Assembly: GCA_947290775.1 (NCBI GenBank)
Contig: CAMYPM010000007.1
Coordinates: 1 to 64,000 of the forward strand
DNA from: an uncultured Bacteroidales bacterium
GTDB lineage: Bacteria; Bacteroidota; Bacteroidia; Bacteroidales; Porphyromonadaceae
DNA: 64,000 nucleotides
Reading direction: 5' to 3'
Shown: piece by piece, positions 17,931-27,436 of the stretch
How the letters are laid out: each line of letters opens with the position of its first letter
Position numbering within the stretch: the first letter of the stretch is position 1
Program-made: the position numbers and the translations under genes
Notes under the pieces: model-generated
The model's input: the letters and a program-made list of their open reading frames with translations, nothing else
Told to the model about the DNA's origin: nothing
Database searches by the model: none

Positions 17931-20252
17931 CTACAGAATGGGTCTTTCCGTATTGAGCGTTGCCGCCTGCTCTCGCTTAATCGGTTTGAGTGCATCTCCG
18001 GCGGAAAACGAATACGAAGCGGTAAACACGAGGCGAGTTTTCGGGGAGCAGTCAATACGAAGCAGCTCCGTTTTGTTTCCCGTCCTCATTACAAGCGTAT
18101 CGTTATTGTTCACAAGGTTGTTCACTGCGATGCTTAATTGCAATCGATCTTTCAGCAGTGAAGCATAACAGCCCACATCCAATCCGTATCTTGCTCCGAT
18201 GGTATAGCCCAATCGCTTTTGAGCCGTTTCACCGGAAAAGGCAACGGTCAAGCCTAACCATTTGGTAAGCGTAAACTGATGAGTAGTAGAGCCACCTACT
18301 AAAAAGTTCTGTACGCTGTAGTTGGGCATCCATTCACGGTCGTAACGGAAGTAAAGCTTGTTGTTCGTGCGCCAAAAGGGGAACAGCGTTTTGCTGAAAC
18401 CGGCGGAGGCGTAGTGCGCCCATTGGGTGCCTACATTGTCCGGTTTGGTGTAAAAAAGATCGGAGGCACTCTCGTCCCGATAAGTCATAATCCGAACAAT
18501 GTGCCGCCCATACCGCACCCGATAGGTAAAGCTCCAATCCCGGTTGAGGTAGTAATTGAGTTCACCTTCGTCAAATGCTTCCTGACGGAGTTGGCGATTC
18601 CCGATGCTGTACAAGTTCGCTGTTTGATAGGTAGCCACAGGCGAATAGTACCCATAGTTGGGTAACGAGAAGAAATGCCGATACGCCAAACCTATGCCCG
18701 AAGCCTTTTCCGGATTAATCATATACTGCAGCAGCAGATTGGGGTACAGTCCTCGGTTTGGCACGGTGTAGTCTAACTTTTGGTTAAGAGCATCGCGGTA
18801 GTGCATTATGGTGGTTTGGTACCGTAAGCCGGCTTGCAGGTAGAGCTGCTTGGTCAGCATTTTGCTATACTCTACGTAGGGCGAAAAGTCAAAGCCCGAT
18901 AGGGTGAACCGCCGCTCCCTGAGTTGAGCCAGTAGGGGATTACCGATACCTGTGGCATCGTTGTAATCCGAGGCATAGGCATAGGGAATACCCACTGCGA
19001 GTGTATGCCCTCCGGCAAAGGTGAGCGAAGCGCGCGGATGAAAACTAAGGTAGTGTCGTCGGTTAGTACTCTGTGCCTGCTCATCGCTATTCATCACGTA
19101 GTAGGCACTGGAGTTATCTCGGGAGTGACTGTAGGTCAGTGTGGAGGCAATGGTCATTCCTTCATACACATTCAGTCGCCCCTGATAACTTACGCCACCA
19201 TTCAAATTCAGGCTTTGCAGGCGATACCCTTGGGTCAGTATGGGTTCCTTTTGCTCGTTCCTATTAATGGTTTCCTTCTTGGGGCAACTATACGTTACCC
19301 CACCAAAAGCACCTAAGGCGTGTTGCTTATTGATTTGGTACCGCAGCCCGAAGTTATCCAGTACCGCGTACTCTTTTTTCTCACTTTCAGCAGTCGTGAT
19401 GGTTGGCACGGCATCGCTTTCGTAGCGATCCTGCCGCTCATATATAGTGGTATAGCGTCCTCCGCCACCCCGCAGCGTATTATAGAGGGATACTTTGGCT
19501 TTTTGATATTGCAAAAAGAGCACAGGCCCCACATCCACAACGCCCAATTTATCAAACTGTACGGGCAAGCTGACGGAGCCGAGCAACCCCTCCTGTTCCT
19601 TCAGGGTAATCATCAGGATACCCCCCTTGATATGCTTCCCGAAAGTGACCCCCGGATTGGGAATTACCTCGATGTGATCCACCATAGATGGGGGAATGGC
19701 GTTGAGTTGCTCCGGGGTGATCGCCTGATCGCCAATGTAGATCAAGTTATCCTCCTTGCCGTTGATAAGCAATTGATTGCTGTGCACCTCTACGCTTGGC
19801 ACAAATCGTAGCACCTCCGACATAGTTTTACCCTTAGTAACCGGATTACCTTTTAGGCGAACCCGTATATTGCCGTTCGCTTGCAGCTTGGTATGTTTGG
19901 CAACCACTTGCACTTCCGATAACTCGATAACGTTTTCCTCTAACGTAATGTTCCTTTCCGTCTTAGGCTGTGCAATAGTAATCTCCTCACTCAACGTTTT
20001 GTAACCAATAAAGCGCACTTCCATCCGATAGGTACCCGCTTTGCTTAACGTAAAGCGATAATTACCGCGCGTATCACTCACCGTACCGAGCAGCTGTGTA
20101 TCTGCGCTATCGCTCTTTAGCGTGAGCGTGGCGCCCGGTATAGGCGTTCCGTCACTCGTAGCGACGAATCCCTTCAATTCATAAGACGCTTCCTGCGCAC
20201 CGAGCGGCAGGTAGAGCACTACAAGCATCAGAGTGAGTAGCAGTTTTTTCAT
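17931..20252 (-). CDS. TonB-receptor-like outer membrane beta-barrel protein
   Basis: A 773-residue outer membrane protein. A signal peptide (MKKLLLTLMLVVLYLPLGAQ) is followed by a carboxypeptidase-regulatory-like domain at about 24-105 (LKGFVATSDGTPIPGATLTL...GNYRFTLSKAGTY). Next comes a plug-like segment (VEVHSNQLLINGKEDNLIYIG, DHIEVIPNPG), then a long barrel with many aromatic beta strands. The layout matches the Bacteroidetes 'outer membrane protein beta-barrel' group related to TonB-dependent receptors. There is no SusD partner next to it and no substrate can be inferred. It is transcribed alone from a promoter at 20396-20403 with a 22-bp repeat array upstream. Confidence 0.85.
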   Translation of the reverse strand: MKKLLLTLMLVVLYLPLGAQEASYELKGFVATSDGTPIPGATLTLKSDSADTQLLGTVSDTRGNYRFTLSKAGTYRMEVRFIGYKTLSEEITIAQPKTERNITLEENVIELSEVQVVAKHTKLQANGNIRVRLKGNPVTKGKTMSEVLRFVPSVEVHSNQLLINGKEDNLIYIGDQAITPEQLNAIPPSMVDHIEVIPNPGVTFGKHIKGGILMITLKEQEGLLGSVSLPVQFDKLGVVDVGPVLFLQYQKAKVSLYNTLRGGGGRYTTIYERQDRYESDAVPTITTAESEKKEYAVLDNFGLRYQINKQHALGAFGGVTYSCPKKETINRNEQKEPILTQGYRLQSLNLNGGVSYQGRLNVYEGMTIASTLTYSHSRDNSSAYYVMNSDEQAQSTNRRHYLSFHPRASLTFAGGHTLAVGIPYAYASDYNDATGIGNPLLAQLRERRFTLSGFDFSPYVEYSKMLTKQLYLQAGLRYQTTIMHYRDALNQKLDYTVPNRGLYPNLLLQYMINPEKASGIGLAYRHFFSLPNYGYYSPVATYQTANLYSIGNRQLRQEAFDEGELNYYLNRDWSFTYRVRYGRHIVRIMTYRDESASDLFYTKPDNVGTQWAHYASAGFSKTLFPFWRTNNKLYFRYDREWMPNYSVQNFLVGGSTTHQFTLTKWLGLTVAFSGETAQKRLGYTIGARYGLDVGCYASLLKDRLQLSIAVNNLVNNNDTLVMRTGNKTELLRIDCSPKTRLVFTASYSFSAGDALKPIKREQAATLNTERPIL

Positions 20253-20395
20253 ATTTCAGTGTTGTCTCCTTAAATGAATAGGGACTCACTTCGCCCCCTT
20301 TTAGCCCAACGCACAAAGTACCGAAGCCGGCGAACTGCCCGCTTCCCCTTTCTTAATTGAGCTATGTTTAGCTAATTAATTACCTTATTGTGCAG

Positions 20396-20403
20396 CAAAT
20401 GTA
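20396..20403 (-). promoter_or_regulatory. Promoter -7 box TACATTTG of the outer membrane receptor gene
   Basis: On the minus strand the sequence reads TACATTTG, matching TAnnTTTG, with TTGC about 18 bases upstream as a possible -33 element. The leader to the start codon at 20252 would be about 140 bases. Confidence 0.6.
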
Positions 20404-20495
20404 CACAAAAAAAACAAAAAGCAATAAGGCGTGTGACTATTCTGTTCGTTACACTCTTTTTAGCGTATATTTTCCCCGACAAAAAGCTTCTGATA

Positions 20496-20561
20496 TTTCA
20501 TTGAAAACATCTCAATCTTTCGTTTGAAACTTATAGATCTTTCAAGTAAAAGATCTATACC
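20496..20561 (+). repeat. 22-bp phased repeat array B (three units)
   Basis: Three contiguous 22-bp units at 20496-20517, 20518-20539 and 20540-20561. Cores: TTTCATTGAAAA, TTTCGTTTGAAA, TTTCAAGTAAAA. Linkers: CATCTCAATC, CTTATAGATC, and GATCTATACC, the last being the reverse complement of GGTATAGATC. The array lies 92 bp upstream of the receptor's -7 box. Confidence 0.65.
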
Positions 20562-20611
20562 TTTTAATAGACCTGATTATGTCTATTTTTTATGCTCTAC
20601 AAAGTGGTGGG

Positions 20612-22318
20612 TTAATGGGCTTCGGCAGGATTAATCAATTCATGGGCACGCTCTAAAGCATGGTGTATATCATTGCATATATTCTCTTTACCGATCATAT
20701 CAGGCACATGCGATTTATACAACCTTTTGCTTACACTTTCATTCACTCCCGATAAGACAATTTGTATTCTCTCTTTCTGCGCTCTTCGACAAAGCATTTC
20801 CAGATTATTTATACCGGTGGAGTCCATAAACGGTACTTTGCGCATGCGTATAATCCTTACTTTAGGCTTGTCGCCCATTTCGCGTGTAAGGTCATCAAAT
20901 TTATTTGCCACCCCAAAAAAGAAGGGTCCCTCAATCTCGTACACCTCTACCCCTTTGGGTATGTGCAGCAGACTATTTTTCAAATTATCCGTGTCATACT
21001 CCACACCCTTTAGCACATCAAGTTTACCGGAATTTTGCGATATGGTAGTGCTTTCATTCATACGCTTCATAAAAATGAATACGGAGAGCAACAAGCCGAT
21101 AGCGATGGCTATAGTCAAATCAAAGATAACCGTTAGAAGGAACGTGGCGATCAACACGATGAAGGTTTCGCGAGATTGCTTCGAAAGCGATATAAAGGAG
21201 CGCCATTCGCTCATATTGTAGGCGACCACCACCAATACACCGGCCAAGCAAGCCATAGGTATATGCTTCGTCAAGTCGCCCAAAAAGAGCAGTATAAGCA
21301 GTAACACAACGGCATGAATTATGCCGGCAATAGGTGTTTTACCCCCATTATTTATATTGGTCATGGTACGTGCGATGGCACCCGTGGCTGGTATTCCCCC
21401 AAAGAAAGGAGTGATTATATTGGCCGCACCTTGCGCTATCAGCTCCATATTGGAGTTGTGCCGCTCTCCCGTAACCCCATCGGCCACAGTAGCCGACAAT
21501 AACGACTCAATTGCACCGAGCATAGCAATTGCAAATGCTGACGGGAATAGCGTTCTCATACTCTCCAGCGTGATTCCTATCGGAGCCATTTTGGGTAGTG
21601 TGGCACTGATTTCATATCGATCCCCGATCGTATCAATTCCTTCCACTCCGGCATAGTGGCGCATTAGGTAAACTATTAACGTCATTAGGATGATCGCCAC
21701 TAAAGAGCCGGGGATCTTCTTAAATATTTTTGGGGAAAGAAAGATAATTACTACACTCACAAGGCCTATTATCGTAGACCAAATGTCTATAGTGTGGAAA
21801 TGCTCAAAATAGACCCCCCACTTGGCAATGAAATCAGAAGGCACATGCTCAATGCTAAGCCCAAAAAGATCTTTTATCTGTGTAGAAAAGATCGTTAGCG
21901 CAATACCACTGGTAAAGCCGACTACAATGGGATGGGGGATGAATTTTATTACCGATCCCAGCTTCATGACGCCCATTAAGAGCAGCATAATACCGGCCAT
22001 TACCGTGGCAATCGCCAAGCCTTGCAGACCAAACTTCTCGACTATGCCGTACACAATGACAATAAAGGCACCCGTAGGACCGCCTATTTGCACGGTGCTT
22101 CCCCCAAGGAACGAGATGATAAAGCCTGCAATAATGGCAGTGATAATCCCTTTTTCGGGTGTCACACCCGATGAGATACCGAATGCAATTGCCAAAGGCA
22201 GTGCTACGATCCCCACAATGATACCGGCCATTAGATCGGCCATAAACTTCTCCCGATTATAATTTTTGAGGGAGGTTAACAGTGCCGGCTGAAAATCCTT
22301 AAAAATATCTGCTCGCAT
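20612..22318 (-). CDS. SulP-family anion transporter with STAS domain
   Basis: A 568-residue inner membrane transporter of the SLC26/SulP family. The first ~420 residues hold about a dozen hydrophobic segments. The family signature is near residue 40: MAGIIVGIVALPLAIAFG, followed by IGGPTGAF. A STAS domain follows from about residue 435 (PFFFGVANKFDD, FMDSTGINNLE). Substrates of the family include sulphate and bicarbonate; the sequence alone does not say which. It is transcribed alone, divergently from the zapA group, with its own promoter box. Confidence 0.92.
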   Translation of the reverse strand: MRADIFKDFQPALLTSLKNYNREKFMADLMAGIIVGIVALPLAIAFGISSGVTPEKGIITAIIAGFIISFLGGSTVQIGGPTGAFIVIVYGIVEKFGLQGLAIATVMAGIMLLLMGVMKLGSVIKFIPHPIVVGFTSGIALTIFSTQIKDLFGLSIEHVPSDFIAKWGVYFEHFHTIDIWSTIIGLVSVVIIFLSPKIFKKIPGSLVAIILMTLIVYLMRHYAGVEGIDTIGDRYEISATLPKMAPIGITLESMRTLFPSAFAIAMLGAIESLLSATVADGVTGERHNSNMELIAQGAANIITPFFGGIPATGAIARTMTNINNGGKTPIAGIIHAVVLLLILLFLGDLTKHIPMACLAGVLVVVAYNMSEWRSFISLSKQSRETFIVLIATFLLTVIFDLTIAIAIGLLLSVFIFMKRMNESTTISQNSGKLDVLKGVEYDTDNLKNSLLHIPKGVEVYEIEGPFFFGVANKFDDLTREMGDKPKVRIIRMRKVPFMDSTGINNLEMLCRRAQKERIQIVLSGVNESVSKRLYKSHVPDMIGKENICNDIHHALERAHELINPAEAH

Positions 22319-22340
22319 ACGTCTATACCCAAGATTTCCA

Positions 22341-22348
22341 CAAAGATA
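22341..22348 (-). promoter_or_regulatory. sulP promoter -7 box TATCTTTG
   Basis: On the minus strand the sequence reads TATCTTTG, 22 bases before the sulP ATG. The 183-base region 22319-22501 thus carries two back-to-back promoters. Confidence 0.55.
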
Positions 22349-22454
22349 AGGGTTTAATTCTCTCCCTTAATGAGAAAGAGTCTATAGAGTGTGCGGAGAG
22401 GAGGATTTATATGCTTCGAAGAGCCGCTATCACAATAAAATGAGAATAAAAGAG

Positions 22455-22462
22455 TATCTTTG
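22455..22462 (+). promoter_or_regulatory. Promoter -7 box TATCTTTG of the coiled-coil/zapA/rny group
   Basis: TATCTTTG, 39 bases before the start of the coiled-coil gene at 22502. This is the only good box before zapA. Confidence 0.6.
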
Positions 22463-22501
22463 CGGAAGTAAAAGCGCGCTGCAATTGCGTGTGGAAGGGC
22501 A

Positions 22502-22804
22502 ATGACACAAAAAGAAGAGCTCTATTTGCAGGAACTGGATCAGTTAATCCGACGTTTAGAGCATTTGGTGGAGAAACAGCAAGCCAAAATAGAAAGCCAA
22601 CAGGCAGAAATACAACGCTTGGAGGGCATTCGAGATAGCCTGCTGCAAGAGACAGAGCATCTACGCCAAAGAAATAGTCACCTGCTCACTTCGCGCCTAA
22701 TTGTGGCGGATGATGGCGATTGGCTTATGGCCAGGAGTCGCTTAGAACGCTTACAAGAGACTATAAAAAAGGCGATTAAAAGCCTCGAAACGGAGATAGA
22801 ATAA
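22502..22804 (+). CDS. Small coiled-coil protein, possible ZapB-like partner of ZapA
   Basis: A 100-residue protein predicted to be mostly one coiled coil: residues ~5-60 are rich in E, Q, L and R with heptad spacing (LEHLVEKQQAKIESQQAEIQRLE), then ASR-type and KAIKSLETEIE ends. There is no signal peptide and no membrane segment. It comes first in the transcript with zapA, 36 bases before it. A short coiled-coil gene directly before zapA is a common arrangement in Bacteroidales. In enterobacteria ZapB, also a small coiled coil, bridges ZapA to other division factors; a similar role here is inference from position and shape only. Confidence 0.7.
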   Translation: MTQKEELYLQELDQLIRRLEHLVEKQQAKIESQQAEIQRLEGIRDSLLQETEHLRQRNSHLLTSRLIVADDGDWLMARSRLERLQETIKKAIKSLETEIE

Positions 22805-22840
22805 GGATAAAGCACCTTGGTGCGACATTAAAGTTAAGAG

Positions 22841-23158
22841 ATGCCCCCCATTCAAGAAAAGCAGCGGATTAGTCTATTGGTAGACCGCACCGAGCTAAGC
22901 TTGGTGGTAGCACCTCGTGAGGAACCCCTTTACCGACGAGCACGAGATCTATTCAATGAACGGGTCAATGCCTATCGAGCTAAATACGGCTCTATAGCTG
23001 CAAATACCGATGATGATACGCCCCGCTTGATGGCTGCCATAGAGACAGCTATTCAGCTTGAGATCATTAAGAGTGAAAAGGATCCTCAACCTGTTGAAGC
23101 GCACTTAGAAAAATTGTGTAAGCGCACAGCCGCTTTTTTAGAGCGGTTTGAGGTTTAA
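22841..23158 (+). CDS. zapA: Cell division protein ZapA
   Basis: A 105-residue ZapA-family protein that bundles FtsZ filaments at mid-cell. Family features are the N-terminal beta part (ISLLVDRTELSLVV), the YRRARDLFNERVNAYRAKYG helix, and a C-terminal helix for tetramer formation. It lies between the coiled-coil gene and rny. The 129-base gap after it contains no obvious RNA gene or terminator. Confidence 0.88.
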   Translation: MPPIQEKQRISLLVDRTELSLVVAPREEPLYRRARDLFNERVNAYRAKYGSIAANTDDDTPRLMAAIETAIQLEIIKSEKDPQPVEAHLEKLCKRTAAFLERFEV

Positions 23159-23287
23159 GCACTATTCCACTCGCTCCCTCTATATAGTACTCCCTGTAAG
23201 CACTCTGCACTCATTCCCTTTATAGGGCGATTTTTACCTTTTACTTAACAAGCTCTCGATAGGGAGCATAGCAGAGAAAATGCAGGT

Positions 23288-24922
23288 ATGCAGAAGACAA
23301 TAATTTTTATAGCTATCGCGGTGATTGTGGTACTGGCAGTCATCGGGGTGCTATTATTTAAGGAGATCCTCAAACGAGCTTCAAAACTTGGCAAACAGCA
23401 AATCGCAGAGGCTACGCAAAATGCCAAAGCAATTGTAGCCAAAGCAGAAGAAGAGGCTGCCGCACGTTGCGATCGCGCTGAAAAAGAGTCACAAGAGATG
23501 GAGCAGCGCACGCGCCAACGCGAGAGCGATAAGCGCCGCAATTTCGATCGTGAGCTGCGAGCTCTCAAAGAATCACAGGAGGCAGACTACGCAAGACGCA
23601 GGCAAATCGTAGAAGAGAAGCAGACTGAAATACAAAATCTGGAGCTAGAGCTGAACCGTGACAGAAGCGAAATCGGACGGCGAACCGGAGAGCTGGAAGC
23701 ATTACGTGAGAGCTTAGAAAAGCAACAGGAGATCATCACGTCCAAGGAACATGAATTAGAAGTGCTTATAGCCGAGAACAAGCGTAGCTTGGAACAAATA
23801 TCCGGGCTGAGTGCCGCTGAAGCTAAGCAGCATCTAATTGACGCCATGACACAGGAAGCTCGCGAAGAAGCACAAGCCTACATCAATGAAATCGTTGAGG
23901 AAACTAAGATGAACGCTTCAGGCGAAGCAAAGAAGATCATCATCCAAAGTATCCAACGAGTTGCTACCGAAACAGCCATTGAAAATGCTGTAACTGTATT
24001 CCACATTGACAATGATGATGTGAAAGGGCGCATCATAGGAAGAGAAGGGCGCAATATTCGTGCTTTGGAGGCAGCTACAGAGGTGGAGATCATTGTAGAC
24101 GATACTCCTGAAGCAATTGTCCTCTCTGCCTTTGACCCCGTGCGAAGGGAAATAGCACGCTTAGCCCTACATCAATTGGTACAAGATGGACGTATTCATC
24201 CCGCACGTATCGAAGAGGTGGTGGAGAAGGTGCGAAAGCAAGTTGAAGAAGAGATCGTTGAAACAGGAAAACGCACTTTGATCGATCTCGGAATCCACGG
24301 CATGCACCCCGAATTGGTTCGTTTGATTGGGAAAATGAAATATCGTTCCTCCTATGGACAGAATTTGCTTCAGCATTCACGCGAAACAGCTAACCTATGT
24401 GCTGTAATGGCATCTGAGCTGGGATTGAACCCGAAGAGAGCAAAACGCGCCGGACTACTGCATGACATTGGCAAAGTACCTGATGACGAACCCGAGCTTA
24501 CGCACGCTATACTGGGAATGAAACTTTGCGAAAAGTATAAGGAAAAACCCGATATCTGCAACGCAGTAGGTGCACACCACGATGAAGTGGAAATGACGAG
24601 CTTGATCGCACCTATTGTGCAAGTATGCGATGCCATTAGCGGAGCGAGACCGGGCGCTAGACGCGAAATAGTAGAGGCCTATATCAAGAGATTGAATGAT
24701 TTAGAACAATTGGCTCTCTCCTACCCCGGAGTAGTTAAAACATATGCCATACAGGCAGGCCGTGAGCTGCGCGTAATCGTAGGCGCTGAACAAACAGATG
24801 ATGCAGCTACCAGTCGGCTCTCTGCACAAATTGCCCAACGCATACAGGATGAAATGACCTATCCCGGGCAAGTCAAAATTACAGTAATTCGTGAAACACG
24901 CTCCGTAAGCGTTGCTAAATAA
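23288..24922 (+). CDS. rny: Ribonuclease Y
   Basis: Membrane-anchored endoribonuclease that starts mRNA decay. Layout of the 544 residues: one N-terminal membrane segment (residues ~4-25); a long charged coiled coil (~30-200); a KH RNA-binding domain with [17 protein letters not shown] (~240-256); and an HD domain with HSRETA near 362 and LLHDIGK near 391, which hold the metal ligands. The gene starts 129 bases after zapA and ends 2 bases before prfC. Confidence 0.97.
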   Translation: MQKTIIFIAIAVIVVLAVIGVLLFKEILKRASKLGKQQIAEATQNAKAIVAKAEEEAAARCDRAEKESQEMEQRTRQRESDKRRNFDRELRALKESQEADYARRRQIVEEKQTEIQNLELELNRDRSEIGRRTGELEALRESLEKQQEIITSKEHELEVLIAENKRSLEQISGLSAAEAKQHLIDAMTQEAREEAQAYINEIVEETKMNASGEAKKIIIQSIQRVATETAIENAVTVFHIDNDDVKGRIIGREGRNIRALEAATEVEIIVDDTPEAIVLSAFDPVRREIARLALHQLVQDGRIHPARIEEVVEKVRKQVEEEIVETGKRTLIDLGIHGMHPELVRLIGKMKYRSSYGQNLLQHSRETANLCAVMASELGLNPKRAKRAGLLHDIGKVPDDEPELTHAILGMKLCEKYKEKPDICNAVGAHHDEVEMTSLIAPIVQVCDAISGARPGARREIVEAYIKRLNDLEQLALSYPGVVKTYAIQAGRELRVIVGAEQTDDAATSRLSAQIAQRIQDEMTYPGQVKITVIRETRSVSVAK

Positions 24923-24924
24923 GT

Positions 24925-26508
24925 ATGGCTTCATTAGAAGAAGAGATTCGCAGAAGGCGTACTTTCGCCATTATTTCCCATCCGGATGCAGGGAAAACTA
25001 CGCTTACCGAAAAACTCCTACTCTATGGTGGGGCTATTCATGTAGCCGGTGCGGTTAAGAGCAATAAGATCCGTAAGACTGCCACCAGTGACTGGATGGA
25101 GATAGAGCGCCAGCGAGGAATCTCCGTAGCTACCAGTGTGATGGGCTTCGAGTATGAAGGGTACAAGGTCAATATCCTCGATACCCCCGGACACGAAGAC
25201 TTTGCGGAAGATACTTTCCGTACGCTCACCGCAGTCGATAGCGTTATCATTGTGGTAGATAGTGCTAAAGGGGTTGAAAAGCAGACACGACGCCTGATGG
25301 AGGTCTGCCGAATGCGAAGCACTCCTGTGATTGTATTCATCAACAAGCTAGATAGAGAGGGGCGGGACGCCTTTGACTTACTCGATGAGTTAGAGGCTGA
25401 GTTAGCCATGCAGGTATGCCCTATGACATGGCCTATCGGTATGGGTGAGCGATTCAAAGGCGTGTACAATCTCTTCAAAAGCTCTCTGTCACTCTTCAAA
25501 AGTGACAAGCAACATGTCGCTGAAGAGGTTGTGGAAATTGATTCCTTAGAAGACCCGGCACTTCACCAATACATAGGCGAAGAGAGTACCCAGCGCCTTC
25601 GCGAAGAGAGCGAACTAGTACGAGGATGCTACCCGAAACCCGATTTAGAAGCCTACAGAAAGGGACAGCAAGCGCCTGTATTCTTTGGATCTGCACTCAA
25701 TAACTTCGGGGTAAAAGAGCTTCTGCAAACCTTCATTGAGATAGCGCCAAGCCCTAAAGACACAATGGCTCAAGAGCGCGTTGTATCGCCATACGAACCG
25801 ACTTTCTCAGGCTTTGTATTTAAGATACACGCCAATATGGACCCGAATCACAGAAGCTCAATCGCTTTTGTAAAGATCTGCTCAGGCTGCTTTCGAAGGA
25901 ACGAGTACTACCGCCACCTACGCTTGGACAAAAAGTTTCGTTTTGCGGCGCCAACTGCCTTTATGGCGCAGAAGAAAGAGATTGTAGAAGAAGCCTTTGC
26001 AGGGGATATAGTGGGACTTCCCGACACGGGAAACTTTAAGATAGGCGATACCCTTACAGAGGGAGAAGAGCTTCACTTTAAAGGATTACCCTCCTTCTCT
26101 CCGGAGCTTTTCCAGTACATTGATAATGCCGATCCTATGAAACAAAAGCAATTAGCTAAAGGGATTGAGCAGCTTATGGGCGAAGGTGTGGCACAGCTCT
26201 TTATCAATACATTCAACAATCGCCGGATCATTGGCACAGTGGGACAACTTCAATTTGAAGTAATCAAGTTCCGACTCCTTCATGAATACGGAGCTGAATG
26301 TAGATGGACTCCTATTTCCCTGTACAAAGCCTGCTGGATAGAAACAGATGATTCCACCGCCTTAGAGCACTTCAAACTACGCAAAGTGCAACAAATGGCA
26401 CGCGATATAGAGGGCAGAGATGTATTCTTGGCAGAATCACCCTATCTGCTTCGTATGGCGGAGGAAGAGTTTCCCTCCATTTGCTTTCATTTCACAAACG
26501 AATTCTGA
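24925..26508 (+). CDS. prfC: Peptide chain release factor 3
   Basis: Translational GTPase that removes RF1/RF2 from the ribosome after termination. The G domain shows [15 protein letters not shown] (residues ~18-32), the switch region [19 protein letters not shown] and NKLDREG, in the order and length typical of RF3 (527 residues). It starts 2 bases after rny and ends 29 bases before the convergent cdsA; that short gap has no clear terminator. Confidence 0.97.
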   Translation: MASLEEEIRRRRTFAIISHPDAGKTTLTEKLLLYGGAIHVAGAVKSNKIRKTATSDWMEIERQRGISVATSVMGFEYEGYKVNILDTPGHEDFAEDTFRTLTAVDSVIIVVDSAKGVEKQTRRLMEVCRMRSTPVIVFINKLDREGRDAFDLLDELEAELAMQVCPMTWPIGMGERFKGVYNLFKSSLSLFKSDKQHVAEEVVEIDSLEDPALHQYIGEESTQRLREESELVRGCYPKPDLEAYRKGQQAPVFFGSALNNFGVKELLQTFIEIAPSPKDTMAQERVVSPYEPTFSGFVFKIHANMDPNHRSSIAFVKICSGCFRRNEYYRHLRLDKKFRFAAPTAFMAQKKEIVEEAFAGDIVGLPDTGNFKIGDTLTEGEELHFKGLPSFSPELFQYIDNADPMKQKQLAKGIEQLMGEGVAQLFINTFNNRRIIGTVGQLQFEVIKFRLLHEYGAECRWTPISLYKACWIETDDSTALEHFKLRKVQQMARDIEGRDVFLAESPYLLRMAEEEFPSICFHFTNEF

Positions 26509-26537
26509 CAATAGGGAACAAAAGCACTCCCGAAAAT

Positions 26538-27395
26538 TTAGCACGTGTGTGCCAATAGATACAGGATAAAGGCGGTAGGCAACGCCATTAAGTAGCTGTC
26601 TATACGGTCTAATATTCCCCCATGCCCTGGGATTAAGTGGCCCGAGTCTTTCACTCCGGCTCGACGCTTCAGCATAGACTCAAATAAATCCCCCAACACA
26701 CTCATTAAACTCACCAAAAGCCCATAAATGGTACAGCTATACCATGTGTAGGCTCCATAGACAGAAGGGAAGAAAATAGGGAAAAGCGAAGCCACTATCG
26801 CCGCAAAAGCGACTCCGCCTACAAGCCCTTCTATTGTCTTTTTAGGAGAAAGAGCAGGCCAAAGCGGGTGCTTTCCAAAAGCCATTCCTGACAGGTATGC
26901 AGCACTATCGGCAATCCACACAATAAGGAATACAGCTATTATACGGCTCCCCATAAAAACATATTCCCCGGTGGGCAGTTTTTGATAGGACAGATAAGCA
27001 GTTAGGAAAATAGGTACTCCTATATAGGTCAGCATCATCAACGAGTTACCTATATTAGAAAGCTCAGCGTCCTTGTCTGAAAACAAACTCTTCAATAGGG
27101 TATAAAGCAAATATACCACCAGCGGCAACCACACCTCAGGCAGATACATTCCCTTCGCTACCAACATTCCGTTGAGCAACATCCACACAGCTATTATTCC
27201 ATCGAGGATTGTCCGCAACGGACGAGTTCGATTGATGGAGGTTAACTTGTTAAACTCCACCACTGCCGTAAATGCGATAAAGGAAAAGACAATAGCAAAG
27301 AGCCATTCGCTTTGCAGCAGGAATGGGACAAGTATCAATAGTACATAGACTGCTCCGAAAACTGTCCTTACGAAGATATTACTCAGGGCTCGCAT
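26538..27395 (-). CDS. cdsA: Phosphatidate cytidylyltransferase (CDP-diglyceride synthase)
   Basis: Makes CDP-diacylglycerol from phosphatidate and CTP in the inner membrane, the branch point of phospholipid synthesis. About seven hydrophobic segments are visible. The C-terminal family signature is clear: SPKKTIEGLVGG, then GDLFESMLKRRAGVKDSGHLIPGHGGILDRID (shown in parts: GDLFESMLKR, KDSGHLIPGHGG, LDRIDS). Length 285 is normal. It lies 41 bases after ftsH, an arrangement common in Bacteroidetes. Confidence 0.96.
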   Translation of the reverse strand: MRALSNIFVRTVFGAVYVLLILVPFLLQSEWLFAIVFSFIAFTAVVEFNKLTSINRTRPLRTILDGIIAVWMLLNGMLVAKGMYLPEVWLPLVVYLLYTLLKSLFSDKDAELSNIGNSLMMLTYIGVPIFLTAYLSYQKLPTGEYVFMGSRIIAVFLIVWIADSAAYLSGMAFGKHPLWPALSPKKTIEGLVGGVAFAAIVASLFPIFFPSVYGAYTWYSCTIYGLLVSLMSVLGDLFESMLKRRAGVKDSGHLIPGHGGILDRIDSYLMALPTAFILYLLAHTC

Positions 27396-27436
27396 GGCTC
27401 TTGTTCACTATTATTCTAATATTATAAAAATGCTCC

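Larger units (their letters stand above)
20253..20611. other. Non-coding region between the outer membrane receptor gene and sulP
   Basis: 359 bases without a gene. It contains the receptor's promoter box on the minus strand (20396-20403), an A-rich stretch (20404-20424), 22-bp repeat array B (20496-20561) and a weak hairpin AATAGAC/GTCTATT (20566-20587) just beyond the sulP stop. Confidence 0.7.

Noticed and set aside
20566-20592. Terminator of sulP
   Set aside because: The hairpin AATAGAC/GTCTATT has its T-tract on the plus strand only, opposite to the sulP transcript, and the stem is short and A/T rich.
20673-21221. 182-codon plus-strand open frame inside sulP
   Set aside because: It lies entirely antisense to a clear SulP gene and its translation has no family features.
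22370-22400. Further 22-bp repeat unit between sulP and the coiled-coil gene (AATGAGAAAGAGTCTATAGA)
   Set aside because: Only loosely similar, with no phased neighbour; could be chance in A/T-rich DNA.
23159-23287. 6S RNA gene after zapA (as in enterobacteria)
   Set aside because: The gap is only 129 bases and shows no long rod-like self-pairing; too short for a normal 6S RNA.
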